A DNA stretch of 64,000 bases from Multifurca ochricompacta (lineage: Eukaryota; Basidiomycota; Agaricomycetes; Russulales; Russulaceae): assembly GCA_022496185.1 (NCBI GenBank), contig WTXG01000010.1, positions 62,001 through 126,000 on the forward strand, read 5' to 3'. Under the pieces are notes generated by a model. It searched no databases and was not told the DNA's origin. It worked only from the letters and a program-made list of their open reading frames with translations. Every line of letters starts with the position of its first letter. Position 1 is the stretch's first letter. Position numbers and translations under genes: made by a program. This document shows, in pieces, positions 46,455-57,758 of the stretch.

Positions 46455-48268
46455 ATGTCTCCTATAAGATTTGAAGACAATCCGGATGAGGAGACGCCCT
46501 TGTTCCAGAATTCCGATGCCCCGCAGAAACCAACACCCCTGCCTAAAGCCCAGATCCTCATTCTCCTCTCTGTTTGGCTCGCAGAGTCCATAGTCTCCCA
46601 CTCCATAAGCCCTTATATCAATCAGGTACTGCGATGGGGTGGATTGCTATGCGACGCATTAGGACTCAATACATGCTTCAGCTTGTCAGAGACCTTCCAA
46701 TCGTTGGCGGAGATTATCGCAAGGTTGGATATTATACCGGGATCATAGTCTGTCCCACCTATATTTCATTCCAGATTCCCACTTGACTGTCATAGGTGTC
46801 ATTGCACTATGCCGCTGCGGCACTCACTACGCTTCATTGGAACCGCTTATCAGACTACATTGGACGCAAGCCCGTACTTCTATCATGCTTCATGGGTACG
46901 ATCGTTTCGATCACCATGTTTAGCCTTTCCCACTCTTTCTGGGCACTTGCCCTCAGGTGCTTCCTTCTGACTCTGCATTAGACCAGAGGGAGCATAGTTG
47001 GCTGACTCGATGACTGTAGCCGCTGCTTGCATGGAGCGATGAACGGTCACGTGGGGGTCGTGAAGAGTATGATCACAGAGCTCACGGATGAAACTAACGT
47101 CGCGCAAGGATTTTCCTTGTTACCAGTGTCTTGGGCGCTTGGTTACGTTTTTGGGTCTGACATATTGCGTATCACCACTTTGCCTCGCTGACACCTCGGA
47201 TATTAGCCCTTTAATTGGTGGCTTTCTTTCACAACCACAACATCGCTGGCCAAACCTCTTCTCAAATCCTTTCTGGGCTGCCTACCCATACTTCCTGCCG
47301 TGTCTCGGAGTTGCTGCTTTTACATCTCTATCATTTATTATCTCTGCCGTGTTTTTAAAAGAAGTTCGTTTCCAACTCATTGAAGGAAGTGGTAAATTGA
47401 CATGACATAGACAATGAATCACACATTCCCCACGAAATTCGAATCCGAATCCTTGAGGGCTACCTCGTATATACCCCAAGAGGGATCGAGTGACACTCCG
47501 GATGTACCGCCGAATGATACTGATATGTCACTGCCGCTGCGCTCCGTACTCACAAGACCAGTCGTGATCACGACTGCCAATTTTGCAATCTTTGCCCTTC
47601 TCAATGTATCAGCGATATCACTCATCCCATTGGTCTGGTCGACGCCAATCAAGTTTGGCGGGCTCAACCTAAGTCCGGCATCGATTGGCCTATGGATGTC
47701 TGGTTATGGGTGCATCAATGGCATTTTCCAATTCGCCTTTTTCTCGCGCATGGTTGGGCGCTTTGGTCCGCAGCGCGTTTTTATTGTCAATATCGCTGCG
47801 TTCGCCGTTGTCTACGCGATGCTTCCACTTGAGAACTTAGCGCTACGTCACGCAGGGGGCGGCTCAAAAGTGACCTTGTGGATACTCATGTTCATACAGA
47901 TGTTGTCACTATCCATCGCGCAGATGGGTTTTAGTAAGTTTTTAAAGTATGCTTAGGCGAGTGCTAGTGTTGACGATGGGCGGATTTCGTCAGGTTCTAT
48001 GTACCTGTATATATCCTCTGCAGCTCCCAACAAGCGGTCTCTCGGTTCCACTATAGGTCTTGCTGATGCCGTGGCCTCGACTCAGGTCGCGGTTGGGCCT
48101 GTTGTCACGGATTGCCTTTTTGCTTTTTCCCTGACAAATAACGTCTTGGGCGGGAACTTCGTGTATGTCGTGTTATTCGCCTTTGTGGGTGTTGGTTTGT
48201 GCGTTGCTGGGCAGTTGCCGAGGTACACCTGGAGACATGGACATGCTTCGAGTTACATAGTTGACTAG
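46455..48268 (+). CDS. Major facilitator superfamily transporter, copy B
   Basis: Start ATG at 46455 (MSPIRFEDNPDEETPLF). It shares long identical stretches with copy A, for example KPTPLPKAQILILLSV, WNRLSDYIGRKPVLLSC, PLIGGFLSQPQHRWPNLF, GGLNLSPASIGLWMSGYGC and RMVGRFGPQRVFIVN, and keeps the same intron positions, including the GTCTGA donor and the GTAAAT..CCCCAAG intron. Differences cluster in the extramembrane loops (HVGVVKSMITELTDETN against IGVVKSMIAELTDETN), and copy B ends with a different tail (RYTWRHGHASSYIVD). Every exon join is open. The two copies probably arose by inverted duplication and still exchange sequence, or are recent. Substrate unknown; related fungal genes are annotated as multidrug or zinc-facilitator MFS proteins. 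Confidence 0.85.
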
Positions 48269-49289
48269 TCATGCGTGCGAGGCAATTCACATGTGACTCA
48301 ATTAACAAAGAGGTTGGCTGGCTGGCACAGATTGGAAGCTTGAAGGCCGTACTGTAGGAAACTGGCCGGCTCCTCAGCGTCGCAATACTCCAAATATGTG
48401 CAATTGGCCCCCTCATGTTCTCAGCTCAGTCCCTGTATCTCACTTTGGTGCCTTTAGATTTGACCTCATTATATGACACAACCCCTAGGACTTAGAGAAG
48501 TTTCCTTATGGCGGTGGCAGCTGGGTTTATCGATCTGAATTCTTCTCCATCTGAACTTGAACCTCGGGGCCGTGGGCACTGAAGTTTTGCGAACCCATTG
48601 TGACGAGACAAGGAAGCAAAGGCGAAGAGGCCTTGCTGCCCTAATAGATCTTTCATCAAATGCAAACGCTCTGGCATTTTTCAAGTTCTTCATAGTTTTC
48701 CGGGGTTTTTCTGAGAACTGGAAGTTCCAATCCTGACATGTCCCAGACAAACTATGATTTCGAGAATATTCTCCCCCTGCGGCATCATCATAACATCCTT
48801 TTCCCGTCCCTGCTATTTTGCGTTTCCCCTTTCTTTTTTTTTCCTTTCAAGTTCACAGGGTTATCGCTCGGGGTTTTTGGTCACCACTGGTCATGTCCAT
48901 GGTCAAGACCTCCGCTATGCAGGTGAATTTCAATTTCAGTATCTCTGATCTGGCGCTTATACTGCACTTCTAATTAGCCCCATCGGTCACGCAGGGTGTG
49001 GCGTGCTGTACGTACCGTACTATACGTGTGCGCGCAGAATACGAAGCGCGTCTCAAACAAAGTTATGTATATAACTCTACTGTCCGCCACGTGGGTGGCA
49101 AAAAAAAAGTCAACTCAACATAAAGAATGAATAAACTGCCTGGAAAAAAAAAATCAAAATAAGGGGTGTTTTACGGTAGGCTATCCAAGTCGTCATCACC
49201 CGCCACTGGCCATATCATACAAAATCTCATCATGCTCACGCGATGAAATCAAGTCGGGGCGCCAAGAGAATCCAATAAACGGGCGTCAC
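48269..49289. other. Convergent gene ends, nothing seen
   Basis: About 1 kb between the MFS and ATG18 stops. Only short ORFs with no family likeness; an A-run at 49102 and 49147. Confidence 0.5.
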
Positions 49290-50866
49290 TTAGTCATTTG
49301 ACGCCTCGTCTGCCGAGTCGAGCAATCTAGGGGTTGGGAGTGACGTCAGAATTTGCTGTAGGGTAGATGTTATGTCGAATCGAAGGCTGCTTCTACGTAC
49401 GAGTATTGTTTCATCAAGGAACACTCGCCACCGTTTTCAAGGTCGATGTTGTACGAGTAAAAGTAGCCCTCGGAGGAGACGACCATGATCTGTGGCATTG
49501 TCCTAGTGATGTCATTGTAAGTTAAGTAGCGTGTCCTACCTTGAAAGGAACGGGCCCAGGAAAAATACGTACCCGCTTAGAGCGACGATACATCGTGCAC
49601 CACTCGTTGGGAGTTTGAGGAATGCAAAATCTCGAGACGGCTCCCACATTTCTGTAAGGGTGTTTGGAAGATACCCGCCAACGGAGGACGTGATGTTCTT
49701 CGTCAAATGCAGCGATCGCCGACGCAGGCTCGACGACATGCCCCCACTCTTCTTCTTTTTATCATCCACGAACGCATCGTATCCCCCTTCCAACGCACCG
49801 GCACCCTCTCGGCTATCCACGCTACCTGATGGACTCGTTGCGTGCTCATCCTTACTAGCACTGCTGGCACTTCTACTACGACCGCTTCCGAGCTTAAAAA
49901 TGTGCACTGTGTCGTGCGCGCTGCTCACGGCTAACAACGTGCTGACAACGTTGAAGTTGAGCGAGTATATACGCGCTTCGCGTGTACCGCGGCGGAACTG
50001 ATACAGCTTCTCCGCGCTAGGGACGCCCCATACCCGGATGACAGTGCCCTTCTCAGAGGCAGTTGCGAGAAGCGTCCCAGTACTGTTCAACGCGAGCGCA
50101 GAGATGGGCGCCTTGTGTGCACGGATGATCTGCGAGACAGTGAGAGACTTCGTTGAGAAGAGAAGGACGTCGCCCGATGAGGCCCCTGCGGAGGAGGACT
50201 GAGCGGGCGGTGTCTGTGACGAGACAGGAATTGGCGCAGGAACTGGAACAGGGGAAGGGTATGCGAGGTATGAATTATCAGCGGAGGGAGATAGAGCGAC
50301 GATGGCTTCAGGGTTAGGTGGCGTCTCGATAACGTGTTGAAGGCGCATGTTAGAAATGTCATAAATGTAGATCTCGGTTTCTAGAACGATGACGAGCGTC
50401 TTTCGGTTCATTTTGACGGCCAGGATTGATGAAGGAAAAAGAAGCTCGCAAATCATGGATTGTCGCTACAACGAAACGAATTGGATAGGGAAACAGTTGA
50501 CAAAGGCCGCGCAATGACGTACCTTCGTGTTCACGATCTGTAGTTTGCGTGGACTTGATGATGGCTGATCCGCAGCACCAACGAGAGCGATGAGTGATGT
50601 ACAGAAGAGCATCTCTACTATACCGCGTGCGCCATCATCTATTTGACAGTGTCAAGATCGATAAACCAAACCAAGCATGAATACACGCACTCATTGTATA
50701 GACCCGGCCAAAAGGGTCACAGTTTGTGATACTATAACCTTTACGCGTCCCGACGGAGATGCATCTGGGAGAGGTGTTTAGCGGTACATATCCAAGAACA
50801 AGTATTGGGAACACACGTGAAATCCTGGTTGAAGTTTGCAAAGAGCATCGAGTTCGTGCGCTGCAT
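49290..50866 (-). CDS. ATG18: Autophagy PROPPIN Atg18
   Basis: Atg18 is a seven-bladed beta-propeller that binds PI3P and PI(3,5)P2 and helps form autophagosomes and control vacuole shape. Start taken at 50866 ([16 protein letters not shown]). Short exons follow: [20 protein letters not shown], then [16 protein letters not shown], then the long exon 50456-49536 with [20 protein letters not shown]. The lipid-binding motif FRRG lies in [16 protein letters not shown] near 49990. An inserted Ser/Gly/Lys-rich loop (about 49740-49860) comes before [17 protein letters not shown]. Two small 3' exons add [20 protein letters not shown] and the acidic end [12 protein letters not shown]. All joins are open. 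The EZH-like gene starts about 600 bp away in the opposite direction. Confidence 0.94.
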
Positions 50867-51469
50867 GATATGATTGGCTTTCTGTCGAGACCGCAAGTTC
50901 AAGCAAAAAATCGTTAAATAGCAGAAAGAAGGTAAAGGTATTTTACCTCAGAAATAGGATGGCGTTCTTGTCTTGTGGGCAATAATCTCTGGCGGTGCCA
51001 ACACAAACGGTAAGGGAATGTATGAGTTGCGAGTCAAGACGCGGACAACCAGTGAAGGAGACGCCAAAAAGGAAATGTGGCGTATGATTATGTAATTTTA
51101 ACCATAACCATAAAGCAAAGGACAGTCGCCCGTCTCAGCGCATCGTCTGTCTTCTTCTATTAGCTCGCCTCAAAGTGGGTGCCTTCATTTGTGGTTAGCG
51201 GGATGGGTTATGATCTCTGCTTCTGATAAGTGCCCTGATCATACAACCTGACATTTAGGACATATCGCAGAGCGCTATTATAGCTTGATTTTTCAAACAT
51301 TTCAACTAGACTAGACGGAGAAGATCCTTTACTCACGTAAGTATGGAAGCTCTTTAATTCTTAGTTTTAGAAGGTGTTCTTAGTGTACGTGACGTCAGTT
51401 CACCCGTGCTAGTGCCACGAAGCCACTAATATAAGACTACCCATCGGCTCCTGACGAAGCGACGGCCAG
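50867..51469. promoter_or_regulatory. Divergent promoter region, ATG18 and EZH-like gene
   Basis: About 600 bp between two divergent starts, no ORF supported. GTACGTGACGTCAG near 51385 contains a TGACGTCA CRE-like palindrome about 85 bp before the second gene. Role is inference. Confidence 0.45.
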
Positions 51470-54217
51470 ATGTTCTTTGAGACCCTTGATGACGCTGGTT
51501 TCTCGATGACCCCAACTCTGGTGCTATCCGAGAATAGCCATGACGAGAATCGTGCTCTGGCGTTTCGGGTGTACAAAGAAGTCTGGGACGAATTCAATAA
51601 GTGGAAGGTAGAAGATTGCAAGCAGCAACTTCTCCTCCTTCGAAGGCCACTACCACCTTCAGAGGCCACAGAATCCGCCTCGTTAGCCGCGTCTGAATTG
51701 CGTCCAGGAGAGCCGGGCGACGTCGAGATTATCTATCTCTGCGACTCGGAGGACGACGTGCCGCTTGATGCAGATGGCGCAAATGTGCTCACGTGTAAAC
51801 GCGTCTCACTGAAGCTCCCGCCAGACTTTGAGCCGCACCCGCGCTACGAGGCATGCACTCCTGCCTTGCAGACAGTCGCTCTGCGCCCGGGTTCTGCGGC
51901 GTGTGACGAACTCGATGCAGCGCCATTCGTACCCTATGCCGATGATCCTACCTTCAACGCGAAGGAGTACCTCAGGGAGTTTAAGCGTTTTGCCTGGGAA
52001 GAACTTGTAGACCCTGATGGTGGGAGTTCATTTTAAGTTTCCTTTTCCTAGTAAGGCCTTGATCCTGTGCGACAATAGTGGAGGTTATACAGTTTGAGAC
52101 CTTGCGCCGATTGCACTTCGGCCATGGACTCTCACTTGATCTTATTGATGCCACAAACGTACTGCCACCGTTGCGCTCGAGCAATCGATTTGGCTTGCTC
52201 TACCAGATGACACAGCGGTGCGTTCTCATTGGTAGCTTGACGTCCCCATCCTGTTGAGGTGAAAGCGAGAGCAGCGATGAGCTCTTCTGGACTGGAATGA
52301 TGGACGATTTGCGCCTCGAAGCTGACGGCCCTGGGCGACAAAGCATAAACTTTAGGGCTCAGGAGCCAGACGCAGACGACCTGCGCGGGCGTATAGACTC
52401 TATAGTTCCGTACTTTTGCGGTAACCCTGGCTGCATTCATGCGTTCTGCCCCCGACATGGTAAGGATTCGTAATGCTGCCATTGACTAATCAATCACACA
52501 AGTCCACCCAATGATTAAGTACAGGAATTTCCTCCCATTCCGCCTACAGTACCCCGAGTTGCAAGCAATGATTACCCAGACGGACCGTCCTGCGGGAGCA
52601 TGTGTTTTCAGGATATTGAGGACACATTTCAGGTGAGACCTTAGTATGAACTTTTTACCCAATCTCACTGACATGACTGTTAGGAGGAAACAGTAAAGTG
52701 GAGTGATTCAGATATTGATGAACTCCGTTGCATCCTGGAGATTATACCCGACACAACCCCCTGCGGTTTGGCGAAACTCGTGAGGAGGCCATGTCGAGAG
52801 GTTCTTATGGGTTTGCAGTCCAATTTTATGATGCTCACTAAACCGAACGCTTGCCAGGTGTTCATTCAACGCCGACGGCTCATTCCCGATGATAGGATAT
52901 ACCCGGAATCAGACCGCACTCGCAGAACTGCGGAGAAAGAACATTATAGTGCGTTACAATATAAGTGGTATGTCATAGCATTTATATGCAGTCCCGCCTT
53001 ACAGAGGACGAGGCGAACCTGGAAGAATATTCACCGCAAGTGTCAACACGTTTATCACGAAATATCGCATTAATACTACATCGTGTTGCAGGCCTGGCCC
53101 ATGTTCACATACTGGTCCGTGTGACAGAAATAATCCAGATTGTGGCTGCGCGAGAGAGTCTGTTCACTGCTCACGCAGTTGCCATTGCAGTACCGCCTGT
53201 ACGCTGTGAGTCTTCCCAGAATAGAAGCTTACTCGTTCAACCCGCATCCAGGCCAGCGTCGCTGGAGAGGCTGTCGCTGCAGGTTCGAGGCGAGGAGGCA
53301 TACCTGTTCCGCAGATAGTAGCTGCCCGTGCCGCGCACTAAGTTGGGAGTGCGACCCCATGGTCTGCGAATGCGACAACGAGGCGTTCTTGAAAAGGAGG
53401 GGAAAATGTGTGTTACGTTACAGGTCTTGGGCAGGTCCAGGCATTTGTTAACGATAGGAAATTACCCGCAGTGGGTAGGAGGCAGGTGCCACAAAAGCCG
53501 AGGAAGATACGCCCAGATGGCCAACACTTTTGCCAGAATTCAGACATTCAACGTGGTCTCGCCCCTGTGCGTGGAATCCGCCGTCAGCCTCGTATTGTCT
53601 AACTTCCGATTGTAGGAGCTGGAAGTCAAGCGTGGTGCATATGGCCTGGGGGCTTTTGCTGTGAACAGGATTCGTAAAGATCAGTATATAGGCGGTGCAT
53701 ACTATACCTCCTCTCACCTTTTATCCGCCTGAGCACTCATCGTGCTATTCACAGAGTACATCGGTGAACTGGTCCCCATGCATGAAGACAAGAGAGGGTA
53801 GGCTCCTATTATACTCTACTACTCGCTGACGTGATTTGCACAACTGCGAATTGACCACAGTGCTCTGCGATCCCATGTGAAATTGAACTACAATTTTGGA
53901 CTTGGTAGGTTTAATATCGACAGTGCGCGCGTTGGAAACGAGACACGCTATATCAACCATGGCAACGAGAAGGCGAGAAATGCCCACGCAGAGAGTACGC
54001 TTTTGTGGAGCCACAATAGCTTCCCACATAACTCATCCTTCATCTAGCAAAGCTTGTGTTTGGGGACCATCACATTGGATTCTACGCTTGTACGTTGAAG
54101 CCTATGGGGCTATTGTTACTCTTGGCTAACACTTAAACCCACACAGTGAGAGATATCAAAGCCGGTGAGGAGATTTTGTTCGATTATGGAGAACATTATT
54201 GGATTGAGGAAGACTGA
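51470..54217 (+). CDS. EZH/KMT6-like CXC-SET histone methyltransferase
   Basis: Enzymes of this type are the catalytic subunit of Polycomb repressive complex 2 (H3K27 methylation). About ten exons: 51470-52018 or so (MFFETLDDAGFSMTPTLVL...), then VEVIQFETLRRLHFGHGLSL, a 54-nt intron, RSDELFWTGMMDDLR, PYFCGNPGCIHAFCPRHG, PCGLAKLVRRPCRE, then the Cys-rich CXC region at 53095-53370 (PGPCSHTGPCDRNNPDCGC, ARESVHCSRSCHCSTAC, CSADSSCPCRALSWECDP). The SET domain is at 53540-54215: CQNSDIQRG, ELEVKRGAYGLGAFAV, GEYIGELVPMHEDKRG, RVGNETRYINHGNEK (the NHS position reads NHG), HHIGFYA and GEEILFDYGEHYW. ORF-only reading shows stops that the splices remove. An upstream exon is possible. The intron between the CXC and SET parts (53408-53471 or so) is the least certain. 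Neighbours are ATG18 and HAP3. Confidence 0.86.
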
Positions 54218-54439
54218 GACGTAACAAACACGTTTGGGATGATTACAGTGCTGTAAAATGTAAGACATTAAGACATGTACTAAGTAGCTTAGCTAGCACG
54301 GCAATAGTAATTGTCACCGCGCCGGCGGGCCGCTATACCCACCCAGGGGCGAACATAGTTTCTCGTCTCACGGTTATTCCGAACCCGTTGCCCGTCGTCA
54401 AACAACAGATGCCCCGGCGTTCCCGCGCTCCTGCCCACC

Positions 54440-55132
54440 ATGGCCGACTCGTTTCCAACCGCCATCGCACCTCAAACAGACAGCTCTGGCAATGCGCCAG
54501 AGGTAATCCAGCATGTACCTGACTCTGCGGAATCCATCCCCATCACCGAGCAGGAAGTCGGCGAGTACCGCGAGCAGGACCGCTATTTGCCCGTAAGTCC
54601 CGTCCACCTCGCGATGCGCGCTTGTGCCTGCACTCATAACCCTCTCCTCACAATTCACCACTATCACCTCCACCATCACAACCGCTTGTGCTTGTGCTCC
54701 TTCCCCCTCCCCCCTCTTTATTGCGACGCAGATTGCCAATGTCTCACGTATCATGAAGAACGCCGTCCCGCCAACGGCAAAAATCGCGAAGGACGCCAAG
54801 GAATGTGTGCAAGAGTGTGTGTCGGAGTTCATCAGCTTTATTACGTCCGAGGCAGCGGAGAAGTGCCAGCTCGAGAAGCGCAAGACGATTGGTGGCGAGG
54901 ACATCCTCTATGCGATGGTCTCGCTCGGATTCGAAAATTATGCAGAGACGCTCAAGATTCACCTCGCTAAACTTCGCCAGGTGCGCGCAATACCCCCGCC
55001 TCTTGGCGACACCCTTAATAGCTAAACAGCCACACCTTTTATATTTTTTTGTTGTAAATATAGCATCAAACAGCAGCGTCGTCTAGTGGAAAAGTAGGAG
55101 AGAGCGTTGAGGCACATGCCGAAGACGAGTAA
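54440..55132 (+). CDS. HAP3: CCAAT-binding factor subunit B (NF-YB / HAP3)
   Basis: A histone-fold protein that pairs with NF-YC/HAP5 and, with NF-YA/HAP2, binds CCAAT boxes. Three exons (54440-54592, 54732-54980, 55064-55132) give 156 residues. The N-terminus is an acidic spacer ([16 protein letters not shown]). The histone fold follows: [60 protein letters not shown] and [20 protein letters not shown], nearly invariant in the family. The third exon is short and divergent (HQTAASSGKVGE...). The exon-1/2 intron position just before the fold is usual in fungi. It starts about 220 bp after the stop of the EZH-like gene, same strand. Confidence 0.96.
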
Positions 55133-56096
55133 TTGCGTCTCCTATCATGACCCCACCACATCCTTCACATCCCCTCTCTCATCCCCCCACCCCTCCCTGC
55201 TGAATGTATCTATGGACTGTATACGCTATGTAACGTTATTGCTATTTGTCCCGCGTCCGGTGCGTTCATTCGTAGCCAATCAAAAGTTCATCGGTGTTGC
55301 AGATGCCAACCACCCCCATAAAGCCTTCGATCGGGTTAAGCTGACATGGAATTCACCACTCGCACCTGCTTAAGCGGCCGGTAGAATAAACGTTAAGCAC
55401 ACCTTGTTTTATCATGGTCCCTGGTCCCTGGAACCATCAGAACAAGGATTGAGCCAGAGCGTTGACCAATCAAAGTAAGGGATTCGGCGTTTGAAAAGAA
55501 TGCGTAGGCCTACGCAGGTGCTTGTCTTGTTACTTTCTTCGAACCGCTAACCACCTATGGTGTCGTGGTTCTATTTTGCATTTTGCGTATTCAAAGCCCC
55601 TGGATGCTTCTCAGACTCCCCTCGCTTGGGCAATTTAAATTGTAGAACCGATTGGGGGGTTCTCCAATTATTCTCAGCAGCTTTGGCGGCAGCAGCCACG
55701 CATGTACGAATGAATGAACGTATATCCTACCAGTCACTTGTACTAATCAGCCATCGCTTCCGAGTGGCCCTCAATGCTCGATGTCTCTAAAGGACAAGGA
55801 CAGGTGTTGAATCGATTGTGCTTGGGTGGCAGTTCGGTTTTTGGAATGGGTCGGTTGACATCGTGCCTGATAATTTGATTTTTTACTTGTGATAGGGTTG
55901 CGCTGGGGTTGGATTTGGACGACCACCGAAGGTTGCTTGCTCCCTTGCCACGAGGGTTGCTCATCTCATGGGATATCATCTCATTTGAAGGCTATGAAAC
56001 CTTCCTAGTTATCATTCAGCAGGGAAGTAAACACCCTTACAACTTCGACCCTCGACCCACTCCTTGCGCTACGCATTTGCGAGACGGATTGATACG
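55133..56096. other. Intergenic, no supported gene
   Basis: About 960 bp with short ORFs on both strands that show no family likeness. Nothing else noted. Confidence 0.45.
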
Positions 56097-57758
56097 ATGT
56101 TACCATCCTTCATGATCACCTTGCCTCCCTCATCGGCGAACGGTTTTTATTCATCCTGGCAAACGTATCCTGAACTTGCAAGTCCCGCCACATCAGACAG
56201 CTTCTCACCCCCGGCTAGCCCACCGGTGTCACCATTGATTACTCTACCGGGTGGGCCAGCAAATGGCTTTTATGCGTCCTGGCAATGTTACACAGATAAA
56301 GCAAGCCCCACCGGATCCACTTGCTTCTCATCTTCGATGAGCCGACCGTCCAGCCCTCTTCATACCATCAACGAAGCCCTCAACCAACGGGCTTCTTGGC
56401 CGGTGTCCCCCCGTCATTCGGAAGGACAGATTTCTGAGATCGATTCCAGACCCACCAGCATGACCACCTCAATGTCCCTCGCATACACAGTCAAGTCGAT
56501 CAATTCGCGCAAGAGTCGCCTCACAGTCTTGTATCCGCGTCCTGTCCGCCCACAACAGTCTTCCTGTGTCGAGATTATCGCCGAATCAGCCTATACGAGT
56601 ATGGAGAGTCTCGTTGCGCTTTCGAGTCGGCCAGTATCATGTCTGTACCACTCAAGGAAATATCAAATCTTTTGGGACAATGAGGTGAGCTGTGAGGGGA
56701 AAAGGGTAAAGTATGTGTCATAGCTGAGGGTTTTTGCGTAATAGCATATCGCAAGTGCTATAGTAACCCTTTCCGCTCTCTTTGACTCTTCTACGGAATT
56801 CGCCTCCCCGCCTGTCGAGCGTCGCCTCACTGCGTCTTGGAAATCGTTGCTGAAGATTAAAGCATATGACGAAGTATTATTATTGTCTCCTTTGCACGTT
56901 CCAGGTCACGTGCTCAACGCCCCACAGAGCCAACCTGTGCCAAGTTTCAAAGCCGCTGAAATCTTCGCTGATACCCTCCTCTGTGTGCACAACGAGATTG
57001 TTGAAAGTGATTTCGTGGATGCCCAAGAATTGACCCGCCCTTGTGACGGACTGAACGAGTGCGTTCCGTGATTGTTTCACGTCACGCCTTACCGTCCCTA
57101 AAATGAAAATACAGGGCATACCAGGACGCATACGTCCTGCTTTACAATTCAGGCGCAATACCACCAGCCCCGGCACACATTTCAGCGTTGGACGCTGACC
57201 TCCTTAAGAACTTTGTCGTGTCAATCATGCAGCTCGTGAGGCTCATCACGCACTCGAGGTTCTGGTTGTAAGGATGTGTCATACCTCATGACGTGCGCAC
57301 ATGTACCAAATCGCTGAAATCGGAATTGATAATAGGACGCTTTGGCCACCCTCGCAGTTGCGAGAGCTCCGAGCCCTGCGCACAAGACTGATCCAGATGA
57401 CGATGTGATCTTCAACGTTCCCGGGTGGCGCCAGCGGAATGAGAGTCGGCCGACGCTTCCTTCAGCGGCAGGTGCTCCGGAGGGTGCGGTTGACAATACG
57501 CTTCGCCTGCTTTTGGTGACACGGCACGAAGACCTCGAGCGGGAATTTCGTGGTCTGCGCTTCTTGATATGGCGTGCTAACCCCAGGGCCAAGGTCGAGC
57601 TAGGAAACATCGTGAAGCAGACGCTTCCGTTGTATCATGCGGAGCTCATGAAAAGTCCCGTCGCGGACTTTGTTGTGCATTGGCAGGCTGCGGTCGTCCC
57701 ATCTGGACATGGGGCAGATGAACGGACATTCGAAAGCTACGATACAGACTCCTGGTGA
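56097..57758 (+). CDS. Hypothetical protein with N-terminal internal duplication
   Basis: Four exons (56097 to about 56692, about 56744-57058, about 57116-57234, about 57336-57758) join through clean GT..AG introns. The first 75 residues hold two copies of a 24-residue block, ITLPPSSANGFYSSWQTYPE and ITLPGGPANGFYASWQCYTD, each followed by a Ser/Pro linker. Then come a Ser/Thr-rich region, a helical part (SWKSLLKIKAYDEVLLL, FKAAEIFADTLLCVHNEI) and a C-terminal part with LRLLLVTRHEDLEREFRGLR and PVADFVVHWQAAVVPSGHG. I recognise no domain. No membrane helix or signal peptide. The start could be an in-frame codon slightly upstream (56064) or ATG 56112. Multi-exon structure with consistent phases supports a real gene; the function is unknown. 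Confidence 0.66.

Noticed and set aside
52020..53450. Stop codons throughout the EZH-like gene suggesting a pseudogene
   Set aside because: Each stop lies in a short intron with usable GT and AG ends, and the joined exons give the CXC and SET motifs in order.
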